Assembly (NCBI GenBank): GCA_944324085.1
Contig: CALUUX010000043.1
Coordinates: forward strand, 1 to 64,000
Direction: 5' to 3'
DNA from: an uncultured Mailhella sp.
GTDB taxonomy: Bacteria > Desulfobacterota > Desulfovibrionia > Desulfovibrionales > Desulfovibrionaceae
DNA length: 64,000 nucleotides
In this document: piece by piece, positions 1 through 7,541 of the stretch
Numbering within the stretch: position 1 is the first letter of the stretch
Layout: each line of letters starts with the position of its first letter
Notes under the pieces: generated by a model
What the model was told of the DNA's origin: nothing
The model's database searches: none
Seen by the model: the letters and a program-made list of their open reading frames with translations, nothing else
Position numbers and translations under genes: made by a program

Positions 1-55
1 TCAAACGGTGGCGCGGCATTGCTACTAGATACGCGAAGATGCTCTCATCGTTTGA
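1..55. other. Possible structured element at the left edge
   Basis: Bases 1-10 can pair with 46-55 (ten pairs, one a G-U as + strand RNA), and 16-20 can pair inside with 38-42. No coding frame of note covers it. It could be part of an untranslated RNA or a repeat cut by the window edge. Only the pairing is seen; the function is unknown. Confidence 0.25.
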
Positions 56-134
56 GGCTGCCGTACAAATCCGCTGTATAGCGATATGGCTCAAGGTGTT
101 AACTTAACTCGTGTAGACACTATCTAAAACAACA

Positions 135-152
135 TATCGACATTGTCGACAT
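135..152. promoter_or_regulatory. GTCGACA operator-like site
   Basis: The site reads ATCGACATTGTCGACATT. It contains the TTGTCGACA core also found on the promoters at 4913-4936 and 6393-6414, and shares GTCGACATTCC with 7521-7531 before the dehydrogenase gene. It may control a gene lying left of the window. Inference only. Confidence 0.4.
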
Positions 153-400
153 TCCATCAACCAGAACGCCGACTCAGTTTTTTCCTTAAGAAAACTTGCA
201 TCTCCCCGCGTGACGACGAACCCACAACCGTTTCTCAATCCCACAGGAAGAACGTTTCGCTTCTTTCGACGTCGGCGCAGCGCAGTCCGCGCCGCTCTCC
301 CTCAAAAATAAAAAACAACGTCTCGTTTCACGTTGGCGCGCCGTTTGCCGTCCTATGTTTCGTTTTCCCAAAAGACGACTCCGGAGCCATAAAACAAATT
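153..400. other. No gene seen
   Basis: The stretch between the operator-like site and the tctB terminator holds only a weak open frame with no recognisable protein similarity and no convincing ribosome binding site. I see no gene in it. Confidence 0.5.
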
Positions 401-428
401 CGCCGCGAGCCCTGAAAGACTCGCGGCG
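391..428 (-). terminator. Terminator of the tct operon
   Basis: Nine-base arms CGCCGCGAG (401-409) and CTCGCGGCG (420-428) form a perfect stem. On the minus strand it is followed by a T-rich stretch (391-400). It lies just after the tctB stop. Confidence 0.8.
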
Positions 429-437
429 AGCGACTAC

Positions 438-890
438 TTATATAAAGAGGTTTTCAGGGAAGTAAATGTGCATGATGTTGGTGAAGAACAGCCTGAAGAA
501 CAGCAGGAAAAACACCACATACAGCACATTGCACACGAAACTCTTCGCTGTATGCTTCTTCTCCAGAATAATCAGCGTCAACAGCATGCCCACGCCCATG
601 AACAGATTGAAAGAAATGTACATGGCACCAAGGCACTGAACGACGAACAACGCGGAAATGACGCACCAGCGCATAACGGGGATGCCCTCAAAGAACGTCA
701 TGTGCGGGCCCTTGGTGGTGATCAGGGCGCGTAACGCCAGCAGCACGCTTGACAGTATGAGCAAGTAAATAACGCACATGGGGAAGATGTAGCCCTCTTC
801 CGGAATATTCGCGAGCTGCGTGCGCAACAGCAGGCTGAACAGAATGACCACCACGGCGCAAGAGATATCAACAATACGGCTGTTGTTCAT
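438..890 (-). CDS. tctB: TTT transporter small membrane subunit TctB
   Basis: Predicted small integral membrane subunit (150 aa) of a tripartite tricarboxylate transporter. TctB works with the large permease TctA and the periplasmic binding protein TctC in secondary uptake of organic anions. The protein has about four hydrophobic segments, beginning near residues 7-25 (DISCAVVVILFSLLL), which fits the family in length and layout. It is the last gene of a leftward unit (PLP enzyme, tctC, tctA, tctB), starts 25 bases after the tctA stop and is closed by the hairpin at 401-428. TctB sequences diverge greatly, so the call leans partly on context. Confidence 0.85.
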   Translation of the reverse strand: MNNSRIVDISCAVVVILFSLLLRTQLANIPEEGYIFPMCVIYLLILSSVLLALRALITTKGPHMTFFEGIPVMRWCVISALFVVQCLGAMYISFNLFMGVGMLLTLIILEKKHTAKSFVCNVLYVVFFLLFFRLFFTNIMHIYFPENLFI

Positions 891-915
891 GATGAACTCC
901 TTATCCTGCCTTACG

Positions 916-2417
916 TCACGCCGCGGCCTTGCGGGATGCAGAAATTTCCTTCCAGATGGAATATCCGAGAGAAAGCACGGTCAGCGCGATGAGCACGAGG
1001 CTCTGAGGACGCGAGAAGAAGAACATGACCACATTGCCTTCCGCCGCGCCGAGATGCAGCGACAGCTTGAAGCCTTCTTCCATCATGCCGCCGAGAATAA
1101 GCCCGAGGGCCATGGGAGCCACGCCGAACTTATAGCGGATGAGTATGTAGCCGATCAGGCCGCCCACGCACATGGAAATGACGTCCATGGCGGAGGTGCT
1201 GATGGAGTAGGCGCCGACAACGGACATGGCGATAATGGCCACCACCAGGAAGTTCTGAGGAATCTGCAAAACGCGCACGAAAATGCGCACCAGCACCAGA
1301 CCAAGCACCAAAATCATGATGTTGGCCAGGAACAGGCCGATGAAGTAAGTGAACACCACGTCGCTCTGTTCGGTGAACAGGGAGAAGCCGGGCTTGAGGC
1401 CATGGGTCATGAGCGCGCCGAGCATGACGGCGGCAGGCGCGCTGCCGGGAATGCCCAGGGTGAGCATGGGAATCTGCGCGCCGCCGACAACGGCGTTGTT
1501 GCAGACTTCAGGGGCCATGATGCCTTCCATGATGCCGGTGCCGAACTTTTCAGGCTTCTTGGAGAATCGTTTGACTTCGTTGTAGGAAATAAAGGTGGCG
1601 ATATTGCCGCCCGCGCCGGGCATGATGCCGATGATGAGGCCCACGATGCCGGCCACGCCCACAACCCAGATACGCTGGAAAAATTCCTTCAGCGTCTGCC
1701 AGAACACGCCGGGAGCGGGATGATACGGAGCCATGCCGCCGTGTTCACCGGCGGGCTTGAGCAGCATGAGAGCCTGCGGAATGGCGAAAAGACCGATGAG
1801 CGCGGGCACCACATTCACGCCGTTCATGAGTTCCATGGTGTTGAAGGTGAAGCGGGGAATGCCGGTGATGGGATCCATGCCAATGCAGGAGAACAACAGG
1901 CCGAGCAGCGCGCCGATAATGCCTTTCAGCACCTGACCGGAAGACAGAGAAGCAATGATGGTGAGCGCGAACACGCAGAGCCAGAACTGCTCGGGCGCGC
2001 CGAATTCCATGGCCACATGAGCCAGAGGAATGGAAAGAAAGACCAGGGCGCACAGCCGAAAAGTCCGCCGAACACGGAGGAAATAAGAGCCGTGAGCAGA
2101 GCTTTCTGCGCTTGACCGTTCTGGGCCATGGGATGCCCGTCAAAGGTAGTGCAGAGCGCGGCCGCCGTGCCGGGAGTGTTGATGAGAATGCTGGGGATGC
2201 TTCCGCCGTATTCCGAACCGCAGTAAACCGAGCCCAGCATAAGCAGAGCCACGCCGGGTTCAACGCCGAACGTAAACGGCAGCAGCAGAGCGATGCCCAA
2301 CGTACCGGAAAGACCGGGTATGGCGCCCATGATAATGCCGAAGCATGCGCTCAACGTCATAAGCAACAGCGTCATCGGGTGAAAAAGATTGGAAAGAACG
2401 ACCCATAAATCAAACAT
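916..2417 (-). pseudogene. tctA: TTT transporter large permease TctA, split by a one-base frameshift
   Basis: Large permease of the TTT transporter. The first part (2417 to about 2060) reads MFDLWVVLSNLFHP and contains the family hallmark GAIPGLSGTLGIALLLPF. The second part, from about 2060 to 916, contains GIMPGAGGNIATFISYNE, the second half of the internal repeat. The parts lie in different frames. Moving one base near the run of four A at 2059-2062 gives a continuous sequence through CALVFLSIPLAHVAMEFG. The span of 1502 bases is one base short of a 500-codon gene, the usual TctA length. No canonical slippery heptamer is visible, so a true mutation or an assembly error is likelier than programmed shifting. 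I chose 2417 because the family sequence begins there. Confidence 0.85.
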
Positions 2418-2497
2418 ACGCGCCTCGCTGCGTTTCTGGGAAAAAAGCCGAACTCCCAGGGTCGTGCCGGAAAGACCTGCCTTGCGGGTCTCCGGCA

Positions 2498-2537
2498 AGA
2501 AAACCAAAACCGGGAGAAGGCCGAAGCCCTCCCCCGG
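2498..2537 (-). terminator. Terminator-like hairpin between tctC and tctA
   Basis: Bases 2510-2521 and 2526-2537 form a 12-pair stem (two G-U pairs) that closes on a UUCG tetraloop on the minus strand, directly after the tctC stop. A T-rich run (TTTTGGTTTTC) follows. A second imperfect stem lies at 2466-2496. This suggests partial termination, so that the binding protein is made in excess over the permease. Confidence 0.65.
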
Positions 2538-2545
2538 CGAAGACA

Positions 2546-3508
2546 TTAATCAATAAGACCGTATCCCTTCAGGATATTGGTAGCCTTTTCCTTTTCACGC
2601 TTGATGATTTCTCCGAACTCCTTGCCGTTCGTGTAGTAAGGAGTCAGACCGGCGCCGCGCACGGCTTCCTGATATTCAGGATTGGCGCAGAGTTCCGCCA
2701 GCTTGGCTTCCAGATACTTCTGAGCTTCCGCGGGGAACTTCGGAGGCGTGGCGATGCCGCGATACTTGGCGGATTCGAGCGCGTAGCCCTGTTCCGTAAA
2801 GGTGGGAACGTCGGGGCAGAGGTTGTAGCGTTCCTTGGTGGCGATGGCCAGGCCGCGAGCGCCTTCCATGCGCAGGAAGTTGGAGGTGGAGCCGAAGTAG
2901 CAGTCCACTTCGCCGCTGAGCAGCGCGGGAGCGGCCTTGCCGCCGCCGGGATAGGGAACCTGCGTGAACTTGGTGCCGGTCAGCTTTTCAATCTGCATAA
3001 GGAAGAGGTGGTCGCCGGTGAACTTGCCCACGGTGCCGACCTTCAGCTTGCCGGGATTGGCCTTGGCGTAGGTGATGAGATCCGCCAGGGTCTTGAACTG
3101 GCTGTCCTGCTTGACTATGACGATGTCGGGGTCAAACACAAGATTGCAGAGAGGATTGAGCTGTTCGGTCTGATAACCGGGCTGTCCCTTGGCGCGAAGC
3201 AGGGGCTGCAACACGATGTGAGGAAGCTCCACGCCGCCGATGGTGTAGCCGTCGGCTCTGGCGCCAATCAGCCAGGTCCAGCCCACTTCGCCGCCCGCGC
3301 CGGGCTTGTAGGTCACGACGATGGGCTTGCTTATGACGCCGCGGGCGTATTTTTCAATGAGGCGGTGGCTCACGTCGCTGCCGCCGCCGGCATTGAAGGC
3401 CGTCATCAGCGTGATGGGTTTGGTGGGATAGTCCGCCGCCTGAGCCGTGGCGCCGGCGCAAAGGGACAACGCCAGAACCGGAGCGATGATCCAGGACAAC
3501 TTCTTCAT
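2546..3508 (-). CDS. tctC: TTT transporter periplasmic binding protein TctC (Bug family)
   Basis: Periplasmic substrate-binding component (320 aa) of the TTT transporter. An N-terminal Sec signal (MKKLSWIIAPVLALSLC, cleavage near AQAADYP) precedes the family opening YPTKPITLMTAFNAGGGSD and the motif VVTYKPGAGGEVGWTWL, which line the ligand cleft in Bug proteins. Length is typical. The ribosome site AGGAGGGC stands just before ATG at 3508. It follows the PLP enzyme gene by 59 bases and is separated from tctA by a terminator-like hairpin. Known ligands of the family include citrate, other carboxylates and, for SlcHFG, sulfolactate; the ligand here is not known. Confidence 0.93.
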   Translation of the reverse strand: MKKLSWIIAPVLALSLCAGATAQAADYPTKPITLMTAFNAGGGSDVSHRLIEKYARGVISKPIVVTYKPGAGGEVGWTWLIGARADGYTIGGVELPHIVLQPLLRAKGQPGYQTEQLNPLCNLVFDPDIVIVKQDSQFKTLADLITYAKANPGKLKVGTVGKFTGDHLFLMQIEKLTGTKFTQVPYPGGGKAAPALLSGEVDCYFGSTSNFLRMEGARGLAIATKERYNLCPDVPTFTEQGYALESAKYRGIATPPKFPAEAQKYLEAKLAELCANPEYQEAVRGAGLTPYYTNGKEFGEIIKREKEKATNILKGYGLID

Positions 3509-3532
3509 GCCCTCCTAGGGGTTGATAGGAAA

Positions 3533-3555
3533 TTCCGCATATTGATCATGCGGAA
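3533..3555. repeat. Inverted repeat before tctC
   Basis: Perfect eight-base arms TTCCGCAT (3533-3540) and ATGCGGAA (3548-3555) lie between the PLP enzyme stop and the tctC ribosome binding site, without a T tract. It may be an mRNA processing or stabilising stem, or an operator. Confidence 0.5.
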
Positions 3556-3567
3556 CAGCACCAAAAC

Positions 3568-4800
3568 TTATTGAGCGAGGAAGGCTTCCACGGCTTCCAG
3601 CGTGGGCGTGACGGGCTCGGGATACTCGGAGTCGCTCGTGGCGACCTGCGGCGAGTTGAGTCCGTGGCCGGTGAGATTGCAGACGGTCACGCCGGGATCC
3701 TCGAAACCGGGAACCTTGACCAGCTTGTCCAGAGCGGCCACGGAAACGGATCCCGCGGGTTCCGTGAAAAGACCTTCCTCACGACCAAGGTTGCGGATGG
3801 TGCGGATGAAGTCTTCATCGGAAACGGTGATCATCGTGCCGCCCGTGGAACGCACGGCCTGAAGGCAATATTTGCCCCAGTAAGGATTGTTGTTCATGAT
3901 AGCGTCGGAAAGGGAAGGCTTTTTTTCCACGGGAACAACGACGTCCTTTCCTTCGCGGAAGGCCGTGGCCGTGGGGCAGCAGGCTTCGAGCTGCACGCCG
4001 ACCAGACGGGGCATGCGGTCGATGACGCCGGCTTCCAGCATTTCGGAGAAGCCGTCAAAAGCCGCCACCATGCCCGCGCCGCCGCCGCAGGGAATGAGCA
4101 CGGTATCGGGCACACGGCCGAGCTGCTGCACGATGCCGTACGCGAAGGTGCGTTTGCCGGCCACGCGGTAGGGGTTGGGGCCGCCGCACTGATACCAGCC
4201 CTTTTCGCGCACCATTTCCGAGCAGACACGGCTCGCGGTGGCCATGTCGCCGTCAATGCGCACCACCTTGCCGCCGTAGACGAGGCTCTTGAAAATCTTG
4301 GCGGCGGAAACCTGCTTCTGCACGAACACCACGGGACGCAGGCCGGCGCGGGAACCGTACGCGGAAACGCTGGCCGCGTTGTTGCCGGAAGACGCCAGGC
4401 ACACCGTGTGAGCGCCGGTTTCCAGAGCCTTGATCACGCAGAGCGCGGTGCCTCTGTCCTTCAGAGACAGCGTCGGCCCCTGTTCGATCTTGAAATACAG
4501 ATCCTTGATGCCGCGGCTCGGACCGTAACGGTGAGAGCGAAGCAGAGAAGTTTCCGTCTCGCCGAGGGTCACGCGATCAATGAGGGACTCATCGGAAATG
4601 GGAAGGACGCAGCGCCACTGACGCAGATAGGAACGTCCGTCGTATTCGGGAAGGCCGTTCTTGAGCGCTTCACGGATGGAACCGGGAGCGAACTCCACCC
4701 GCATGGGAGCCCCGCACTTCGGGCAGGACAGGGAAAATTCAGATTCGGTCACTCGCGTTCCGCAGTCGCGGCAAACAAGGCCAATGCATTGAGCGTTCAT
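3568..4800 (-). CDS. Threonine-synthase-like PLP enzyme with N-terminal zinc ribbon
   Basis: Fold-type II PLP enzyme of the threonine synthase family (410 aa). Cys10, Cys13, Cys26 and Cys29 form a zinc-ribbon-like opening, as in archaeal-type threonine synthases. SLKDRG places the PLP lysine at Lys114. SSGNNAASVSAYGSRAG and PCGGGAGM fit the substrate and phosphate-binding loops. The first gene of a unit ending in a TTT transporter, and divergent from a GntR-regulated unit with RidA and an aspartate-dehydrogenase homologue, it is more likely catabolic than a housekeeping threonine synthase. Cysteate synthase also belongs to this family, so an aspartate or cysteate analogue is possible. The exact reaction (beta-elimination or beta-replacement) cannot be read from the sequence. 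Confidence 0.8.
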   Translation of the reverse strand: MNAQCIGLVCRDCGTRVTESEFSLSCPKCGAPMRVEFAPGSIREALKNGLPEYDGRSYLRQWRCVLPISDESLIDRVTLGETETSLLRSHRYGPSRGIKDLYFKIEQGPTLSLKDRGTALCVIKALETGAHTVCLASSGNNAASVSAYGSRAGLRPVVFVQKQVSAAKIFKSLVYGGKVVRIDGDMATASRVCSEMVREKGWYQCGGPNPYRVAGKRTFAYGIVQQLGRVPDTVLIPCGGGAGMVAAFDGFSEMLEAGVIDRMPRLVGVQLEACCPTATAFREGKDVVVPVEKKPSLSDAIMNNNPYWGKYCLQAVRSTGGTMITVSDEDFIRTIRNLGREEGLFTEPAGSVSVAALDKLVKVPGFEDPGVTVCNLTGHGLNSPQVATSDSEYPEPVTPTLEAVEAFLAQ

Positions 4801-4879
4801 ATTTTCTCCTGAAAAATAACGCAGTTAATAATATTGCACACCCGTATGGGTGGGCTCCGCTTCTTGCCTTTTCAGGATC

Positions 4880-4908
4880 AGTATGTGAAAAGAAAAACGA
4901 CTTGTCAA
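4880..4908 (-). promoter_or_regulatory. Promoter of the PLP enzyme-tct unit
   Basis: Read on the minus strand: TTGACA (4908-4903), 17 bases, then CATACT (4885-4880). The -35 element is next to the GTCGACA sites at 4913-4936, so a regulator bound there would affect this promoter. Confidence 0.6.
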
Positions 4909-4912
4909 TAAT

Positions 4913-4955
4913 CAGTCGACAGTTTTTTGTCGACAATGCAAAAAAGTATTATTAT
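4913..4955 (+). promoter_or_regulatory. Promoter of ybaK with overlapping GTCGACA operators
   Basis: TTGTCG (4927-4932), a 17-base spacer and TATTAT (4950-4955) form a plausible promoter. The perfect palindrome TTGTCGACAA (4927-4936) covers its -35, and a second core AGTCGACA lies at 4914-4921. The divergent promoter at 4880-4908 shares the sites. This is a natural target for the GntR/FCD protein encoded at 5650. Confidence 0.6.
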
Positions 4956-4982
4956 CCTTTGACGGAACAAAGGAGTATCGAC

Positions 4983-5492
4983 ATGAACAAAACGCGAGAA
5001 GACGCGCCAGCCATACGTTTGCTTCGAGAAGCCGGTTTTGAGGCGACGCCCATGGAGTACGATTATGTAGAGCGCGGAGGCACCCGCGACGCGGCTCGAA
5101 AACTCGGCGTGGACGAGCACGCCGTCGTCAAAAGTCTGGTGTTCGACAACGGCGCCGAAGGAGACGCCAAGCGAGCCGTCATGGCGCTTACCCACGGCGA
5201 CGAGCGCATTTCCATGCATAAGCTCCAGCGCATTTCCGGGATTCATCATCTTCTTCCCGCTTCTCCGGAGACGGCCTTCGAGCTGACGGGCTACCGCCCA
5301 GGAGGAATCTGCCCCTTTGGACTGAAGACTCCCATGCCCGTTTTCATGCAGGAAACCCTGCTCGACCTCCCCACGCTATACATCAACGCCGGGGAACGGG
5401 GCGTCGTTGCGGCCATATCGCCGCGTGCGTTGAGCGCGGCGTCCCCCATTTCCGGCGATTTAAGCAGCGAATCAAGCCCCCGCCGGCTTTGA
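4983..5492 (+). CDS. ybaK: YbaK/EbsC-type aminoacyl-tRNA deacylase
   Basis: Predicted Cys-tRNA(Pro)/aminoacyl-tRNA trans-editing deacylase of the YbaK family (169 aa). Family features are the DEHAVVKSLVF segment with its lysine, the ALTHGDERISMHKLQRISG block and GYRPGGICPFGLKTPMPVF with its conserved Gly and Pro residues. The start at 4983 was chosen because AAAGGAG precedes it; the longer frame has no such site. It is the first gene of the rightward unit, driven from the promoter overlapping the GTCGACA sites. In an amino-acid catabolic island such a protein could clear tRNAs mischarged with an unusual amino acid, but this is inference. Confidence 0.88.
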   Translation: MNKTREDAPAIRLLREAGFEATPMEYDYVERGGTRDAARKLGVDEHAVVKSLVFDNGAEGDAKRAVMALTHGDERISMHKLQRISGIHHLLPASPETAFELTGYRPGGICPFGLKTPMPVFMQETLLDLPTLYINAGERGVVAAISPRALSAASPISGDLSSESSPRRL

Positions 5493-5649
5493 CATAAATT
5501 TATCTATAGGCTAAGCTGCACACCGCCTGAGCTTTGCGAAGCAGCGATTCTTTCTCTTTCCGCGCATCCCGCACGCCCAAACGGTCATACGGATATGTTG
5601 CCTCCGGGAAACAGGACTCGGGCAGTGTGAGAAGCACCGGGGAGGTTAC

Positions 5650-6354
5650 GTGCAACAATTCAGCAAACCGACATACAGCGAAAAAGTAGCCCAGCTCATT
5701 ATGCAGCGGATCCGCAACGGCAGGCTCAAAGCCGGCGACCCTATCGGCGAAGCGGCTCTGGCGCAGGAATGCGGCATCAGCCGCGCTCCCGTGAGGGAGG
5801 CCTTGCATCACCTGGAAGCCGAAGGGCTTCTCATGTCGCATCCCAAACGCGGCAAGTGCGTGACCATTCTCACCCCGGAAAGCATCCGGGCCAATTACGA
5901 GCTGAGCGCGCTGCTGGAAAGCGAAGCCGCCGAACGCGCCGCTGACGGCATGTCCGACGCGGTGCTGAAGAAACTCGCCTCGCTGATTGAAAAAATGAAA
6001 GCCGCCATCGAATGCGGCGGCGCGTTTGAAGAACATGCCGAACTGGGAACGGAATTCCATGAAACCATACTGGGCATGTCGGACAATCCTCTTCTGCGGT
6101 CCCTCGCCTCTCGGTTCAGCCGGGTGATATCCAAGTTTCTGCTTTATCAGGAATGGCGCACCATCTACACCCCGGAAGAACTGTTCGACAGGCATAACCG
6201 CATCTATGAAGCGTTGCGCTCTCGCGACAGAGAACGCATCCGCCGCGCCATACGCGCCCACTACGCCGAATCTGCCGAACGCCTCGCCTGCTTCTGCGAC
6301 ACGGCAAATGCGCAGCGCGGCAAAAAGGGAAGCGTCCACTTTCCTTCCGAATAA
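5650..6354 (+). CDS. GntR family transcriptional regulator, FCD type
   Basis: Transcription regulator (234 aa). The N-terminal winged helix-turn-helix (about residues 10-75) contains GEAALAQECGISRAPVREAL, the GntR recognition region. The C-terminal all-helical FCD domain (about 80-215) usually binds a small carboxylated ligand, with Asp/His residues such as EFHETILGMSDNPLL holding a metal. The start is GTG at 5650 with GGAGG five bases upstream. It lies between ybaK and osmC in the island and is the obvious candidate to bind the GTCGACA palindromes on the local promoters. FCD regulators commonly respond to the substrate of the genes beside them. Confidence 0.93.
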   Translation: MQQFSKPTYSEKVAQLIMQRIRNGRLKAGDPIGEAALAQECGISRAPVREALHHLEAEGLLMSHPKRGKCVTILTPESIRANYELSALLESEAAERAADGMSDAVLKKLASLIEKMKAAIECGGAFEEHAELGTEFHETILGMSDNPLLRSLASRFSRVISKFLLYQEWRTIYTPEELFDRHNRIYEALRSRDRERIRRAIRAHYAESAERLACFCDTANAQRGKKGSVHFPSE

Positions 6355-6374
6355 CCGCCCGCCGAGACATTAAA

Positions 6375-6438
6375 TCTCGACAACTTTCGCTATTGTCGAC
6401 AGTAGACTGTTGACTAAATAACCGGATGCCGCTATTTC
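6375..6438 (+). promoter_or_regulatory. Promoter of osmC-ridA with operator
   Basis: TTGACT (6410-6415), 17 bases and TATTTC (6433-6438) form a promoter. An inverted repeat, GTCGACAGT (6395-6403) with ACTGTTGAC (6406-6414), covers the -35, matching eight of nine positions. TCTCGACAA lies just upstream at 6375-6383. Same core as the 4913-4936 operators. Confidence 0.6.
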
Positions 6439-6525
6439 TCTTTTTAAGTACAGGGAAAAACCTGCGTTCTCCGGCTCTCCGGTCACATGCAACGGCTCTG
6501 GGTCTCCCAGACAAAGGAGCTCTCT

Positions 6526-6936
6526 ATGGCTAACATGAAGGCTAAATATCTCGGCGATCTTCGCGTCGAATGCACCCACGTCGCCAGCGGCACCACCATC
6601 ATCACCGACGCCCCGGTGGACAACAACGGAAAGGGCGAAGCCTTTTCTCCCACCGATCTGTGCGCGACGGCTCTGGCTTCCTGCTGCATGACCATCATCG
6701 GCATCTACGCCAAGCAGCACGACGTGGACGTGACCGGCACGGAAATCACCATCACCAAAGTGATGAGCGCCAATCCCCGCCGCATCGGCAAAATTGAGGT
6801 CATTCTCGACATGCCCGATCGCGAATACACCGATCGTCAGAAAGCCGCCATCGAACACTGCGCGCACAGCTGCCCCGTGCATCTGAGCCTGCACCCCGAC
6901 GTGGAACAGGTTTTCGTCTTCAACTGGAAACACTAA
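6526..6936 (+). CDS. OsmC family protein
   Basis: OsmC/Ohr-type protein (136 aa). The two redox cysteines of the family are visible: ALASCCMTIIGIYA in the central helix and AHSCPVHLSL near the C-terminus. GEAFSPTDLCATAL is the typical segment before the first cysteine. Family members reduce organic hydroperoxides or bind persulfides as homodimers in the cytoplasm; the substrate cannot be told from sequence. ATG at 6526 follows AAAGGAG and was preferred to a longer frame. It is followed after a hairpin by ridA and is controlled by the promoter at 6410-6438. Confidence 0.9.
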   Translation: MANMKAKYLGDLRVECTHVASGTTIITDAPVDNNGKGEAFSPTDLCATALASCCMTIIGIYAKQHDVDVTGTEITITKVMSANPRRIGKIEVILDMPDREYTDRQKAAIEHCAHSCPVHLSLHPDVEQVFVFNWKH

Positions 6937-6974
6937 GCCGGCGTCAGGGGCAGGCCCCGGTCGACAGCGATATC

Positions 6975-7004
6975 GTTCCGTTCCGCCTCGCGTCGGAACG
7001 GAAC
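6975..7004 (+). repeat. Intercistronic hairpin between osmC and ridA
   Basis: Perfect eleven-base arms GTTCCGTTCCG (6975-6985) and CGGAACGGAAC (6994-7004) lie just before the ridA ribosome site. There is no T tract, so it more likely tunes mRNA stability than ends transcription. A GTCGACA copy lies just upstream at 6960-6966. Confidence 0.55.
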
Positions 7005-7027
7005 ATTCTAAAAACGAGGATCCTTTC

Positions 7028-7405
7028 ATGAAAAACATCGTCTTTTCCGCCGACGCGCCCGCGGCCATCGGTCCCTATTCTCAGGCCGTGAAGAATGGCA
7101 ACACGCTGTATCTTTCCGGTCAGATCGGCATGATCCCCGCCACCGGCGAACTGATTTCCGCCGACGTGCGCGAGCAGACCGCCCAGGCTCTCAAAAATAT
7201 GAAAGCGGTTCTGGCCGCCGCCGGCGCCACTCCTGAAAACGTGGTCAAGACCACCGTGTTTCTCACCGACATGGCCGACTTCCAGGCCGTGAACGCCGTC
7301 TACGCCGAAACCTTCGCTTCCGACGCTCCCGCCCGCTCCTGCGTGGCCGTGGCCGCCCTGCCCAAGGGCGCCCGCGTGGAAGTCGAAGCCATAGCCGTTC
7401 TGTAG
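7028..7405 (+). CDS. ridA: RidA/YjgF enamine-imine deaminase
   Basis: Reactive intermediate deaminase (125 aa, the typical length). It hydrolyses enamines and imines released by PLP enzymes and amino-acid dehydrogenases, and acts as a cytoplasmic trimer. The family opening AAIGPYSQAVKNGNTLYLSGQIG, VVKTTVFLTDMADFQAVN with its conserved Asn, and the terminal PARSCVAVAALPKGARVEVEAIA, including the active-site arginine (PARS), are all present. Its place between an OsmC gene and an aspartate-dehydrogenase-like gene, opposite a PLP enzyme, suggests that it protects this pathway. GAGGA precedes the start. A strong terminator follows. Confidence 0.97.
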   Translation: MKNIVFSADAPAAIGPYSQAVKNGNTLYLSGQIGMIPATGELISADVREQTAQALKNMKAVLAAAGATPENVVKTTVFLTDMADFQAVNAVYAETFASDAPARSCVAVAALPKGARVEVEAIAVL

Positions 7406-7431
7406 CGGCGTCGCGCCTCCCTAGGCGTTTC

Positions 7432-7468
7432 AGGGCCGCGGTCTTTAGGACGGCGGCCCTTTTCTTTT
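7432..7468 (+). terminator. Terminator after ridA
   Basis: AGGGCCGC (7432-7439) pairs with GCGGCCCT (7453-7460), followed by a T-rich tail. It separates osmC-ridA from the dehydrogenase gene, which therefore needs its own promoter. Confidence 0.8.
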
Positions 7469-7520
7469 CAACGCCCACGACCGTCTTAACGCCCCGCCGC
7501 GTGAACGCAAACGATCATGC

Positions 7521-7531
7521 GTCGACATTCC
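7521..7531. promoter_or_regulatory. GTCGACA site before the dehydrogenase gene
   Basis: GTCGACATTCC, ten bases before the start codon, is identical to 145-155 at the left edge. At this place it would overlap the ribosome site or early transcript. It may be another target of the GntR regulator; no clear -35/-10 pair is visible. Confidence 0.4.
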
Positions 7532-7541
7532 TGGTGGCACT

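Noticed and set aside
143-415. Open frame of about 90 codons at the left edge
   Set aside because: It starts with TTG inside the operator-like site, has no ribosome site and no recognisable sequence.
2040-2080. Programmed frameshift in tctA
   Set aside because: No canonical X XXY YYZ slippery heptamer or stimulatory structure is evident, and the family is not known to use recoding. A simple indel is preferred.
3568-4800. Housekeeping threonine synthase (thrC)
   Set aside because: The family is right, but the gene is tied to a TTT transporter and GntR-type operators rather than to thrA/thrB, so I left the symbol empty.
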